The notes beneath the pieces are model-generated. The model was not told where the DNA came from. It made no database searches and saw only the letters and a program-made list of their open reading frames with translations. A program made the position numbers and the translations under genes. A stretch of DNA of 64,000 bases from Serratia oryzae (lineage in GTDB: Bacteria; Pseudomonadota; Gammaproteobacteria; Enterobacterales; Enterobacteriaceae): assembly GCF_001976145.1 (NCBI RefSeq), contig NZ_MOXD01000001.1, positions 310,001 through 374,000 on the forward strand, given 5' to 3'. Below are positions 35,151 to 44,721 of this stretch, one piece after another (position 1 is the first letter of the stretch; each line of letters opens with the position of its first letter).

Positions 35151-38100
35151 TTAGAAAATAAACATGCTTTCTTCAATCTTGCTGATGGCTACGCCGCGCA
35201 GGGTAACCTGACTGTCCAGATAAGATATCACTGTGTCGTTATTGACCGCCTTAAAGTGCAGATCGTCAAAACTCACGGAGGAATCAGTGAACATTATTTT
35301 GTCTTCTTTGACATTGAAGTCGCCGATGATGTCTTTACCCGCGCTCCCGCTGAAGATGAACAAATCGTTGCCACCGTAGCCGTACAACATATCATCACCC
35401 AGCCCACCAATGATGGTGTCTATTCCCTGCGTGCCATGGACAGTATCGTTCCCTGATCCGGCGTCGATATAATTCAATTTATCTTTGTCATTATTCCGGT
35501 CGAGGTCATAAGCATAAATAACGTCGTTGCCCCCACCGGACTCAATAATGTTATTCCCACCGTATGCATAGATGGTGTCATTCCCATTCCCGGTCACGAT
35601 ATGATCATCCGTTCTGCTGGTATGGATCACATTATTACCGTCTCCCGTCTTGATCAGGGTTTGCCCGCCACTACCCGCACGACGATCAACAGCCGTATCA
35701 ATATAGTTATTGCCGTTACCCGTGATGATTGTGTCATTACCACCGTAGGTGCGGATCGTCTTCTGGCCGTCACCCACGATAACCGTATCGTTACTGTAGG
35801 AGGTCGAGATAACGTCACGCCCTGCACCGCTGATCACGGTTTTACTGCGGCCAATGTCGTCGTTGCGGTTGCTGGCATAAGCATAGATATTATCATTACC
35901 ATCGGCAGTCTTGATGTAATCATCACCACCATAGCTGTAAATGGTGTTATTACCCGCCCCCGCATCAATCAAATCGTTGCTGGCTCCAGTGTAAATAGCA
36001 TCGTTACCGCTGCCGGTTATAACCTTGACCGTATTGCTCCCCCCTTCAGTGCGGTTTCTGGCGGTATCTACATGGTTATTACCGTTACCGGTAATAATGC
36101 TGTCATTCCCCCCGTAGGTACGGATGACTTTATTGCCATCCCCCACCATGATTTTGTCATTGCCATAAGAGGTATCGATCACATCGCGGCCATTACCGCT
36201 GATGATGGTTTTGGTGGCATTGATATCGTCGTTACGATTAGTAGCATAAGCCGCAATGATATTGTTACCGTTACCAACCTCGATGCTGTCTGTACCGCCA
36301 AAGGAATGAATGCGTTTATCCCCGTCACCACCGATAATGGTATCGTCGCTGTCCGAGGTTTCGATATAGTCTTTACCCGCTCCACTGTTGATCAGTTTGG
36401 TGAACCCTTTGTCCTGCTGACGGTTATTAGATGCAGCATAAATAGTATCATTACCTGCGCCGGCAATGATCTCATCATTACCTCCATAACTGCGCACGGT
36501 ATTACTGCCTTCACCCAGATCGATGACATCATCCCCTTTGGCACCGTAGACAATATCGTTACCGTCACCGGCATAGATAATATGACGTGCGTCAGCATCG
36601 TCCGTGTCGCCATTGTTGGCCGCATAGATAATGTCATTACCTGCACCAGCAAAGATAATCTCACTGCCTTTATTACCATAAATGACATCATTGCCGTCAT
36701 AACCATAGATGATATCGTTCTGCTCGCTGCCTCTCAGTACGTTATTGTATTGGTTACCATAAATAGTGGTCTGTCCTCCGGCAGGGCCTTGCCCGAAGAT
36801 CACCAGTTGCAGTTGAGCATGGTCGGTTAACGCGGTTTCATCGCTGATCTGATAGTCGATGGCGATCCTTACTGACTCCCCAAAGGCTAAGTCGGCATAG
36901 GCACCTTGATGCTCAAAGATATATTGCCCATCGGCGGAGATCTTGATGCGCCCACCTTGTTCCAGGCTCATCCATTCACCAACGGCATCCGCGCGGTTAC
37001 AAACGGCAGAAACCTGGATCACCTGCGGGTTATAGTCACGATCATTGAGCAGAACGTTGCCAACATCTTCGGTGATACCTGGGATCACGGTCACGCGATC
37101 GTCAGTGGCCTCTGGAGCAACCGGCCGCAGCCAGAGTGGAACATAACCGGTGATATCTTCTTGCGAAACCGGGCTTCCCATCAAGTCCTTCAGGAAATTG
37201 ACGGCAAACTGGTACCCCATATAGGAGTATCCTTCCGCATCGAAGTGCACCAGTCCGTTAGACGACTTCTGGAAGTGTTGCATACTGAAAAATTCAATAT
37301 GATCAGAAGCATTAGCCGCCTGCTGCAGTTCAGCTTCTATCTGTGCGCCCCCCTGGTATGGCGAAGTGCCACTCGCCACCAGTTTGAGATCCTCCATGGC
37401 AAATTCGTTTTGCATGCGAGCAAATAAGGTGAGCAGTTTCTGATCGTAGTCACTGTGTCTGCCGTAATCATTTTCCCCTTGAGTCCAACCCACGCCGCCG
37501 ATAAAAGGCGCATATCCCTGATCGGCAATCGCCTGTGACGCTTTGAGAGTATTGGTGAAAATGCGGGTGAGCATGTCGCCGTTCAGCCAGCGATCGATAG
37601 AAGTACCACCGGCCGTAACTTTGGTGAAATAGACATCTGAGCCTAATGCCTGTGTCAGGTTGACACCGAGGGACAGTTCTGAGCCCGCCCACGTTTTAGC
37701 CGACCCAGCACCAAACTCCAGCGGGTGGGTGTTTTTATTTGGCGTCAGGCTTTCAAACTGGTTACCGGTCCAGATTTTTACCTGTTCCTGTACGCCGCGC
37801 AGTTCAGGGTCAAAATCGGCCACATCTTCCCAGCCTGCCATGTTCGACTGGCCAGACAACACAAAGTTATAGCGTGTCTCTGCAATAATCCCCGCGTTGT
37901 TCACGCCTCCGCTGGCAGTTACCCCTACCACGGCCGGGCCTTCAGTATGCATGTTGGTACCGACCACGGCGTTATATTTTGATATGCCGTTTAGCTGCGC
38001 GCCACCCGATCCAGGCGCAGTGTAGTTCTCCGTGGTGACACCGTCCGTGTGGTACACCACTGCACTGGCCCCTGCACCTAAAATATACTGATTTTTGAAC

Positions 38101-38264
38101 AGCGCCACGCCAGACGTTTGAATAGCCCCAGCGGTATTCAACAAAACAATAATGCTATTTTCACCACCAGCATACACAGCGGTAGCCAGATCCATGGGAC
38201 TATTCTCAGTTCCCAGCGCATTTTTAGTGCCATTGGCACTTACATAGATCACATTTAACGCCAT
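35151..38264 (-). CDS. Secreted RTX protein with SGNH/sialate O-acetylesterase domain
   Basis: This 1037-residue protein has no Sec signal and carries a C-terminal RTX region, so it is a type I secretion substrate. Residues 1-130 look like a small beta-rich module. Residues 133-360 form a carbohydrate-esterase SGNH domain: Ser140 in SGQSNMAG is the nucleophile, WTQGEND (260-266) is the block III-like motif, and His340 in VHFDAEGY completes the site. Residues 385-495 resemble a VCBS/cadherin-like spacer. Residues 500-985 are calcium-binding nonapeptide repeats arranged in super-repeats. The last 50 residues, ending FIF, should hold the secretion signal. It probably deacetylates an extracellular polysaccharide or sialoglycan. 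No ABC exporter or membrane-fusion genes lie in the window. Confidence 0.85.
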   Translation of the reverse strand: MALNVIYVSANGTKNALGTENSPMDLATAVYAGGENSIIVLLNTAGAIQTSGVALFKNQYILGAGASAVVYHTDGVTTENYTAPGSGGAQLNGISKYNAVVGTNMHTEGPAVVGVTASGGVNNAGIIAETRYNFVLSGQSNMAGWEDVADFDPELRGVQEQVKIWTGNQFESLTPNKNTHPLEFGAGSAKTWAGSELSLGVNLTQALGSDVYFTKVTAGGTSIDRWLNGDMLTRIFTNTLKASQAIADQGYAPFIGGVGWTQGENDYGRHSDYDQKLLTLFARMQNEFAMEDLKLVASGTSPYQGGAQIEAELQQAANASDHIEFFSMQHFQKSSNGLVHFDAEGYSYMGYQFAVNFLKDLMGSPVSQEDITGYVPLWLRPVAPEATDDRVTVIPGITEDVGNVLLNDRDYNPQVIQVSAVCNRADAVGEWMSLEQGGRIKISADGQYIFEHQGAYADLAFGESVRIAIDYQISDETALTDHAQLQLVIFGQGPAGGQTTIYGNQYNNVLRGSEQNDIIYGYDGNDVIYGNKGSEIIFAGAGNDIIYAANNGDTDDADARHIIYAGDGNDIVYGAKGDDVIDLGEGSNTVRSYGGNDEIIAGAGNDTIYAASNNRQQDKGFTKLINSGAGKDYIETSDSDDTIIGGDGDKRIHSFGGTDSIEVGNGNNIIAAYATNRNDDINATKTIISGNGRDVIDTSYGNDKIMVGDGNKVIRTYGGNDSIITGNGNNHVDTARNRTEGGSNTVKVITGSGNDAIYTGASNDLIDAGAGNNTIYSYGGDDYIKTADGNDNIYAYASNRNDDIGRSKTVISGAGRDVISTSYSNDTVIVGDGQKTIRTYGGNDTIITGNGNNYIDTAVDRRAGSGGQTLIKTGDGNNVIHTSRTDDHIVTGNGNDTIYAYGGNNIIESGGGNDVIYAYDLDRNNDKDKLNYIDAGSGNDTVHGTQGIDTIIGGLGDDMLYGYGGNDLFIFSGSAGKDIIGDFNVKEDKIMFTDSSVSFDDLHFKAVNNDTVISYLDSQVTLRGVAISKIEESMFIF
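35469..36620 (-). repeat. RTX super-repeat, seven units of 61-63 residues
   Basis: Within the RTX region a non-RTX insert of about 10-18 polar residues, often containing NRNDDI or a related charged motif, recurs at residues 549, 611, 674, 735, 797, 858 and 919. The spacing is 62, 63, 61, 62, 61 and 61 residues (183-189 bases). Between the inserts are about five glycine-rich nonapeptide repeats. Units 3 and 5 are nearly identical in sequence, suggesting duplication of a two-unit block. Confidence 0.9.
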
Positions 38265-38501
38265 AATTCCCTCTAGGTTGCATTTAATATCATCCTTGTG
38301 TCAGCCTATTCATCAGGCCGAAAAAGCGCTGGAACATTGCCAATACAAAATAAGACGGGGGACTATAGAGGATGGTGAGCATTTTTTCACCACCCCAGGG
38401 GTAAATAAGTAATTTCTTAATTAAGGCGGGTTAACGATTAGAATTACGCAGATTTAGAGCAAGAAAAGCCTATAGCGCAACGCGGGTGGACAAGATCGCC
38501 A

Positions 38502-39392
38502 CTACTCCCGTTGCATCAACTGTTGAATAAAATCAGCAAAAGCACGCGCTTTTGCAGAAACCAAGTGACCACTAGGAAACACCGCCCACAACTCCAGTGC
38601 TGGCAGTTGCCACTCGGGTAGAATAGCCACCACAGTGCCGTTGCGCAGTTCAGTACGGAACATTCCCTCACAGGCCACCGTTGCGCCAAATCCAGCCATC
38701 ACCATTTCACGCACGCACTCCGCAGCGCTGACCCTAACCCGGCCGTGTAACTGGACTTCCTGTTGCTGCTGCTGATGCTTGAATACATAGCGTTCGTGCC
38801 CCCCGGGCCGCTGGTGGATCACCATTTCATGCTGCACCAGATCTCGCGGTACTTTGGGCATGCCTGCTGCGGCAAAATACGCGGGGGTGCCTAGAACCCA
38901 TTGCTTTGCCATCCCCAATTTGCGGGCAGTAAACGAGGTATCCTGCAAATTACCAATGCGCAAAGCGACATCAATGCCTTCTTCAACCAGCCCTAAATTA
39001 CCTTCATCCAAAAGCAGATCCATTTCCAGCGCAGGATGGGTATAGAGAAATTGTGTAAGATCGGGCAATTCAATCAGCCGGGCAAACACAGCGGCCGAAG
39101 CAACACGTAAACGTCCGCTCAGCTGTTTTCCTGCACCACAGATGGCGAGCTCGGTTTCTGCCACATCCTCCAGAATACGCTTCACCCGCAAATAAAACTG
39201 TTGCCCGGCCTCTGTCGGTTGCAGGCCATGGGTGGAACGTAGCAGCAAGCGTGACTGCAATTGCTGCTCCAACCGGGCAATAGCTTTTGATACTGCCGGT
39301 TGCCCCACATTCAACCTCCGGGCAGCGGCGGAGAAAGAACCCGCCTCAAACACGCTGATGTAAGTATTGAAATCAGCAAATTTATTCATCAT
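38502..39392 (-). CDS. LysR-family transcriptional regulator
   Basis: This 296-residue LysR regulator has its HTH within residues 5-62 (FEAGSFSAAARRLNVGQPAV is the recognition region) and an effector-binding domain from about 90. It belongs to the CrgA/AphB-like branch by its FxxR-LxLxxxH pattern (inference). ATGATG at 39392 has AGGA eight bases upstream. It is divergent from the peroxiredoxin-like gene across about 100 bases, so it is the likely regulator of that gene. Confidence 0.85.
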   Translation of the reverse strand: MMNKFADFNTYISVFEAGSFSAAARRLNVGQPAVSKAIARLEQQLQSRLLLRSTHGLQPTEAGQQFYLRVKRILEDVAETELAICGAGKQLSGRLRVASAAVFARLIELPDLTQFLYTHPALEMDLLLDEGNLGLVEEGIDVALRIGNLQDTSFTARKLGMAKQWVLGTPAYFAAAGMPKVPRDLVQHEMVIHQRPGGHERYVFKHQQQQQEVQLHGRVRVSAAECVREMVMAGFGATVACEGMFRTELRNGTVVAILPEWQLPALELWAVFPSGHLVSAKARAFADFIQQLMQRE

Positions 39393-39493
39393 GCCATTCC
39401 TCATTGGAATAACTATTAGTCATATCACCAATCTACCCTCACCATAAGGGAATAGGCAAACTGCTGACATTGCATTTTTATACCGAGGACATG

Positions 39494-40159
39494 ATGAAAC
39501 TGCAGGATCAACTTGATGCCTTCAAAGCCGCTTTCGAAGCGGGTAAGCTCGATTTTAACCCTCCGGCTGGAGTGCACTCCTTACTGCGCCGTGGCAACGA
39601 TGAACTTATCGCTTCTGGCATAGCAGGGAATGCGTTATCGGCAGGCGATATTGCCCCCCATTTCATATTGCAGGACGCACAAGGTAACACCGTCTCATCT
39701 GCGCAGTTATTGTCTCAGGGGCCGTTAATCGTCAGCTTCTATCGGGGCCGCTGGTGCCCTTACTGCAATCTGGATCTGCAAGCGTTGCAAGCAGCAATGC
39801 CAGAATTCCTGGCTCGAGCGGTCAACGTCGTCGCCATCTCGCCACAAACACCGGCTAACGGCCAGATCATGATGCAGGAGCGCACGTTCACTTTTCCCCT
39901 ATTGGCAGATCCTGGCAATACCGTCGCTGCCAGCTTTGGCTTGAACTTCAGGCTGCCGGATTACCTTATCGAACTGTATTTACACAGTTTCAATACCAAT
40001 CTGGCGGATTTTAATGATGATGATAGTTGGATATTGCCGATGCCCGCGCGCTTTGTCATTGCACCCTCCGGTAAAATTGTTTGTGCGCAGGTTAGCCCTG
40101 ATTACACTCAGCGCGCGGATCCACTGGAGGTACTGCCGGTGCTGGAACGGTTAAGGTAA
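39494..40159 (+). CDS. Peroxiredoxin-like AhpC/TSA family protein
   Basis: This 221-residue cytosolic thioredoxin-fold protein has the active-site motif YRGRWCPYC near residue 92, a CxxC instead of the single peroxidatic Cys of classic peroxiredoxins, as in the AhpC/TSA-like redoxins. FxLQDAQGNTVSSAQLL and FVIAPSGKI are typical strands of the fold. It may reduce peroxides or act as a thiol oxidoreductase. ATG 39491 and 39494 are adjacent; GAGG favours the second. The divergent LysR gene is the probable regulator. Confidence 0.82.
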   Translation: MKLQDQLDAFKAAFEAGKLDFNPPAGVHSLLRRGNDELIASGIAGNALSAGDIAPHFILQDAQGNTVSSAQLLSQGPLIVSFYRGRWCPYCNLDLQALQAAMPEFLARAVNVVAISPQTPANGQIMMQERTFTFPLLADPGNTVAASFGLNFRLPDYLIELYLHSFNTNLADFNDDDSWILPMPARFVIAPSGKIVCAQVSPDYTQRADPLEVLPVLERLR

Positions 40160-40168
40160 AACAGATAA

Positions 40169-40192
40169 CAGGCGCAGCACAGGCTGCGCCTG
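40169..40192. terminator. Bidirectional terminator between redoxin gene and fumC
   Basis: CAGGCGCAG (40169-40177) pairs with CTGCGCCTG (40184-40192). Leftward it is followed by TTATCTGTTTT, so it serves fumC well. Confidence 0.78.
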
Positions 40193-40207
40193 AAATATTA
40201 AGGCAGG

Positions 40208-41605
40208 TTATTTCTTCATACTCCCCACCATATCTTCTGGCCGTACCCATTCATCAAACTGTTGCTCGGTGAGATACCCCAGCTTTAACGCGGAGGCTTT
40301 CAGCGTCAGCCCCTGTTTGTGGGCATTTTTGGCGATCTCTGCCGCTTTGTCGTAGCCGATGTGGGGATTCAGCGCGGTCACCAGCATTAGCGATTCATTC
40401 AACAACTGGCTGATACGGTCACGATTCGGTTCGATCCCCACCGCACAGTGCTCGTTGAAACCCTTCATGCCGTCTGCCAGCAGACGGACAGATTGCAGAT
40501 AATTGTGGATCACCAGCGGGCGGTACACGTTCAGTTCGAAGTTGCCGGAGGCACCACCGATATTCACCGCCACATCATTACCCAACACCTGTGCGCACAG
40601 CATGGTCATCGCCTCACACTGCGTCGGGTTGACTTTGCCCGGCATAATCGAGCTGCCTGGTTCGTTTTCTGGAATGGCGATCTCACCAATCCCGCAGCGC
40701 GGGCCAGATGCCAGCCAGCGCACATCGTTGGCGATCTTCATCAGCGATGCCGCCAGCCCTTTCAACGCACCATGGCTATGCACCAATGCATCACAGGTTG
40801 CCAAGGCTTCAAACTTGTTGGGGGCGGTAACAAAGGGCTGCCCGGTCAGATCTGCCAAGGCCTTAGCGACCCGTACCGCATATTCAGGATGGGTGTTCAG
40901 CCCGGTCCCCACCGCCGTGCCCCCCAGCGCTAGCTCACAAAGATGCGGGATGCTGTCTTCGATATGCCTGAGATTGTGTGCCAGCATCGCCGCCCAGCCA
41001 GAGATCTCCTGCCCCAGCGTCAGCGGAGTCGCATCCTGCAAATGGGTTCGGCCGATTTTGACGATATCGTGAAAAGCCGCCGCTTTGCTGCTCAAGGTCT
41101 GGTGCAACACCTTCAGTTCAGGGAGCAGGTGTTCACGCACGGCGATCACCGCCGCCACGTGCATGGCCGTGGGGAAAACGTCGTTCGAGCTCTGGCTTTT
41201 ATTCACATCGTCATTGGGGTGAACCCGGCGCCCTTCGCCGCGCTCTCCCCCCAACAACTCGCTGGCCCGATTGGCCAGCACTTCGTTGATATTCATGTTG
41301 CTCTGGGTGCCGGAACCGGTTTGCCAGACAGACAACGGGAATTCGTTAGCGTGCCGATCGGCCAGTACCTCATCGGCCGCCTGGATAATGGCGTTACCCC
41401 GCTCGGCTGGCAACAACCCTAAATCCATATTGACGCTGGCTGCGGCGCGCTTGGTCATGGCTAACGCATGGATCAGCGCCGGAGGCATTTTCTCTGAAGA
41501 GATGCGGAAGTGTTCCAGCGAGCGCTGGGTTTGCGCTCCCCAGAGTTGGTCGGCCGGGACGTCGATCGGCCCCATCGAGTCTTTTTCAATACGAACGCCT
41601 GCCAT
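40208..41605 (-). CDS. fumC: Class II fumarate hydratase FumC
   Basis: FumC interconverts fumarate and L-malate in the TCA cycle without an iron-sulphur cluster, making it the oxidative-stress-resistant isozyme. The 465-residue protein (E. coli 467) carries the lyase signature [27 protein letters not shown], and the catalytic His in [21 protein letters not shown] precedes ATG 41605. In E. coli fumA lies between fumC and manA; here fumC is directly divergent from manA, so fumA is absent at this locus. Confidence 0.95.
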   Translation of the reverse strand: MAGVRIEKDSMGPIDVPADQLWGAQTQRSLEHFRISSEKMPPALIHALAMTKRAAASVNMDLGLLPAERGNAIIQAADEVLADRHANEFPLSVWQTGSGTQSNMNINEVLANRASELLGGERGEGRRVHPNDDVNKSQSSNDVFPTAMHVAAVIAVREHLLPELKVLHQTLSSKAAAFHDIVKIGRTHLQDATPLTLGQEISGWAAMLAHNLRHIEDSIPHLCELALGGTAVGTGLNTHPEYAVRVAKALADLTGQPFVTAPNKFEALATCDALVHSHGALKGLAASLMKIANDVRWLASGPRCGIGEIAIPENEPGSSIMPGKVNPTQCEAMTMLCAQVLGNDVAVNIGGASGNFELNVYRPLVIHNYLQSVRLLADGMKGFNEHCAVGIEPNRDRISQLLNESLMLVTALNPHIGYDKAAEIAKNAHKQGLTLKASALKLGYLTEQQFDEWVRPEDMVGSMKK

Positions 41606-41771
41606 TACGATCTCCTTAGCACAGTGCTTATCAGGTCCCCTCAGTATAGCGAGATAATAATTATTCGCATTAACTGCCCGGCTAGAGGGCATTTTTAGCG
41701 ATCTTTGCTTGCATGCTCAGGGGGCACATTGTTTACTTAGCGCAATTTCCTTTAAAAAGCAGGTAGTAATC

Positions 41772-42950
41772 ATGCAAAAAATGACCAATGCGATACAGAA
41801 TTACGCCTGGGGTAGCCTTGATGCGCTAACCCAGCTCTATGGTATCGCCAATCCAGACGGCAAGCCGATGGCAGAACTGTGGATGGGCGCACACCCGAAA
41901 AGCAGTTCGCAAGTCACCGACGCCAAGGGTGCTCTGCGTTCATTGCGCGATGTGATTGATGAAAACCAGCCGGAGCAGTTGGGTGCTCAGGTGGCAGAGC
42001 GCTTTGGTGAGTTGCCATTCCTGTTTAAGGTGCTGTGTGCCGATCAGCCGCTTTCTATTCAGGTTCACCCGAGCAAGAGCGCCGCAGAAGCCGGTTTTGC
42101 CAAAGAGAATGCGGCCGGTATTGCGCTCGATGCCGCAGAACGCAACTACAAAGATCCCAACCATAAACCCGAATTGGTATTTGCTCTGACGCCATTCCTC
42201 GCCATGAACGGCTTTCGTGAGCTTGCCGACATCGTTTCCCTGCTGCAGCCGCTCGCGGGCGCACATCACGACATCGCCACCTTCCTGCAACAGCCGGATA
42301 CCGCTCACTTAGCGACGCTGTTTGCCAGCCTGCTGGGTATGCACGGTGAGCAGAAAACCAAAGCCTTGGGCGTGCTAAAGGCAGCCCTGAACAGCCAACA
42401 GGGCGAGCCTTGGGATACCCTGCGTTTTATCGCCCGCTTCTACCCGGACGACAGCGGCCTGTTCTCACCGCTGCTGCTGAATGTCGTCAAGCTGGCGCCA
42501 GGCGAGGCTATGTTCCTGTACGCGGAAACCCCGCACGCCTACCTGCACGGTGTGGCACTGGAGGTGATGGCCAACTCGGACAACGTGCTGCGCGCGGGGC
42601 TGACGCCAAAGTTCATCGATATCCCCGAACTGCTGGCCAACCTGCAATTCCGCCCACAACCGGCGTCTGGCTTGCTAACTCAGCCAGAGAAGCGCGGCGA
42701 TGAGCTGTTTTTCCCGATCCCGGTCGAGGATTTTGCTTTTTCTTTGCACGATCTTTCCGCCTCCGCGCAGCCACTGGCGCAAAACAGCGCAGCCATCGTG
42801 TTTTGTGTGGCAGGAGAAGCGATCCTGCAAAAGCAGGATCAACGGGTGGTGTTAAAGCCGGGTGAGTCCTGCTTTATCGCGGCCGCTGAGTCACCGGTAC
42901 AGGTTACCGGCGTTGGCCGTATCGCCCGCGTTTATAATACCTTGTCTTAA
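41772..42950 (+). CDS. manA: Mannose-6-phosphate isomerase ManA
   Basis: ManA interconverts mannose 6-phosphate and fructose 6-phosphate, feeding mannose use and GDP-mannose synthesis. The 392-residue zinc enzyme (E. coli 391) shows YAWGS and the metal-site segment SIQVHPSK, with further ligands in HKPELVFAL and the C-terminal cupin half with LYAETPHAYLHG. AGGTAG precedes ATG 41772. The gene is divergent from fumC and followed by ydgA after a terminator. Confidence 0.95.
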   Translation: MQKMTNAIQNYAWGSLDALTQLYGIANPDGKPMAELWMGAHPKSSSQVTDAKGALRSLRDVIDENQPEQLGAQVAERFGELPFLFKVLCADQPLSIQVHPSKSAAEAGFAKENAAGIALDAAERNYKDPNHKPELVFALTPFLAMNGFRELADIVSLLQPLAGAHHDIATFLQQPDTAHLATLFASLLGMHGEQKTKALGVLKAALNSQQGEPWDTLRFIARFYPDDSGLFSPLLLNVVKLAPGEAMFLYAETPHAYLHGVALEVMANSDNVLRAGLTPKFIDIPELLANLQFRPQPASGLLTQPEKRGDELFFPIPVEDFAFSLHDLSASAQPLAQNSAAIVFCVAGEAILQKQDQRVVLKPGESCFIAAAESPVQVTGVGRIARVYNTLS

Positions 42951-43008
42951 TCGGCGGTAAAATTAAGCAAATAAGTTGCTAACATGAGTCACTTACCTCC
43001 ACAATTAA

Positions 43009-43027
43009 ACGCCTGCGGGCGTTTTTT
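43009..43027 (+). terminator. Rho-independent terminator of manA
   Basis: ACGCC (43009-43013) pairs with GGCGT (43018-43022), followed by six T residues at 43022-43027. Confidence 0.82.
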
Positions 43028-43092
43028 GCAGGTCCAATTTGCCCATCCATCTATCATCTGGAATAGATGGCTTTGAAAGGATGAAGAGAACT

Positions 43093-44616
43093 ATGAAAAA
43101 ATCGTTAGTGGCTGTCAGCGTCATTGTGGTTCTTGGCGCGGCATGGACCGGTGCCTCCTGGTACACAGGCAAGTTGATCGAGCAACGGATGGGCGAAATG
43201 GTGGACAATGCCAACAGCCAGTTGACAGCTTACCTGCCCAATGCTGGGGTGAAACTGAGCTATGAAAATTATCAGCGCGGGATTTTCAGCAGCCATGTGC
43301 GCTATGTACTGCGCTCCGACGGTAACACCAAGAATAATGGCGCACTGCTGAAAGCCGGTGAAGAGTTGGCTTTGTTTGAAACCGTCGACCATGGTCCGTT
43401 CCCGCTTGCCCAACTGAAAAGATTCAACCTGATCCCGAGCCTGGCATCTATCCATACCGAGCTGGAAAACACGCCACCGGTCAAACCGCTGTTTGAGATC
43501 ACCAAAGGCAAGTCCCTCTTCACCGCTGACTCGCGCATTGCTTACAGTGGCGATACGTCTTCGGCAATCGACGTGATCCCGGTAGAGTTTCAAAAGGACA
43601 AGTCCACGCTGAAATTCAGTGGGGCAACCATCAACGCCGACGTTGGCAGCGATCTAAAAACCATTGTGCTGGAGGGTAACAGCGACAGCACCGTGATCAG
43701 CGGCCCAGGCCAATCTGGCCTGATCGAGCAAGTCACCCTGCAAGGCCTGACGCTCAAAAGCAATACCCATAAAGGCCAGTTCGATCTCAGCCTGGGTGAC
43801 CAGAAGCTAGGGCTGAAACAGCTGAAAGTGGCCGTTGATGGTAAAGAAGTGGTAGCAATGGAAGGGTTAAACCTCGCCAGTCAATTTGGTGAGAAAGACA
43901 CCAAGCTGAATGGTCAATTCGATTACACGTTGGATGCCGTAAAAATTCAGGGTAGCGATTTTGGCTCAGGCAAGCTGTTGCTGAAAATTGATAATCTGGA
44001 TGGCAAATGGCTGAAAGAGTTCGCCACCCGCTACAACCAAGAAGCCATGGCCCTGCTTCAGCAGTCCGAAGCGTTGGATCCACAGGCTTATCAGCAGCAA
44101 ACTTCTGAAATGCTGATCAAGAACCTGCCGCTGTTGCTGAAAGGTAACCCAACCATCAGCATCGCACCGCTAAGCTGGAAAAACAGCAAAGGCGAAAGCA
44201 CCTTTACCCTGAATCTGAATTTGGCCGATCCAACGCCGGATGGCGCCACTACCGAAACCCCGGATCAGTTGCTCGCCCGTTCCGTGAAGAAACTGGAAGC
44301 CGCGCTGACCATCCCGGTGGCGATGGCGACCGAAACCACGGCGCAAGCGGCTAAACTGCAGGGTTATAGCGCCGAAGAAGCACAAAAGATGGCGCAGCAG
44401 CAAATACAAGGCCTGGCAGCGATGGGCCAGATGTTCAAACTGACCACGCTGAAGGATGAGGTGATTGGCAGTACCTTCCTGTATGCCGACAATCAGGTTG
44501 AACTGAATGGCAACAAGATGTCGCTGCAGGATTTTGTTGGCCTGTTCAGCATGATGGGTGGCCCGGCAGAGGAAGAGAGCGCACCAGTTCCGGATCAACC
44601 AACGTTAGGGCAGTAA
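43093..44616 (+). CDS. ydgA: YdgA, DUF945 envelope protein
   Basis: This 507-residue protein has one N-terminal membrane anchor or uncleaved signal (residues 5-25) and a long periplasmic part of the DUF945 (YdgA-like) family. VDHGPFPLAQLKRFNLIPS, IAPLSWKNSKGES and the C-terminal MSLQDFVGLF match E. coli YdgA (502). It is thought to belong with AsmA/TamB-like beta-groove envelope proteins, but its role is not established. The start at 43093 fits the family N-terminus. Confidence 0.9.
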   Translation: MKKSLVAVSVIVVLGAAWTGASWYTGKLIEQRMGEMVDNANSQLTAYLPNAGVKLSYENYQRGIFSSHVRYVLRSDGNTKNNGALLKAGEELALFETVDHGPFPLAQLKRFNLIPSLASIHTELENTPPVKPLFEITKGKSLFTADSRIAYSGDTSSAIDVIPVEFQKDKSTLKFSGATINADVGSDLKTIVLEGNSDSTVISGPGQSGLIEQVTLQGLTLKSNTHKGQFDLSLGDQKLGLKQLKVAVDGKEVVAMEGLNLASQFGEKDTKLNGQFDYTLDAVKIQGSDFGSGKLLLKIDNLDGKWLKEFATRYNQEAMALLQQSEALDPQAYQQQTSEMLIKNLPLLLKGNPTISIAPLSWKNSKGESTFTLNLNLADPTPDGATTETPDQLLARSVKKLEAALTIPVAMATETTAQAAKLQGYSAEEAQKMAQQQIQGLAAMGQMFKLTTLKDEVIGSTFLYADNQVELNGNKMSLQDFVGLFSMMGGPAEEESAPVPDQPTLGQ

Positions 44617-44625
44617 AAGTTAACG

Positions 44626-44653
44626 CCAGGGGCCAACAGTATTTGGCCTCTGG
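44626..44653. terminator. Hairpin after ydgA
   Basis: CCAGGGGCCAA (44626-44636) pairs with TTGGCCTCTGG (44643-44653), with two G-T pairs. It lies nine bases past the ydgA stop and marks the boundary between conserved core genes and the accessory region to the right. Confidence 0.65.
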
Positions 44654-44721
44654 TGTATCAGTTTGAGCTTCAGGTTGATAACGGTTTACTGATTTTGGCG
44701 AGTGGTTACCTGGCAATAAGC

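Noticed and set aside
35601..36830. 409-codon open frame opposite the RTX gene
   Set aside because: It is a mirror of the repetitive RTX codons, with low-complexity Ile/Val/Thr content and no ribosome-binding site or domain.
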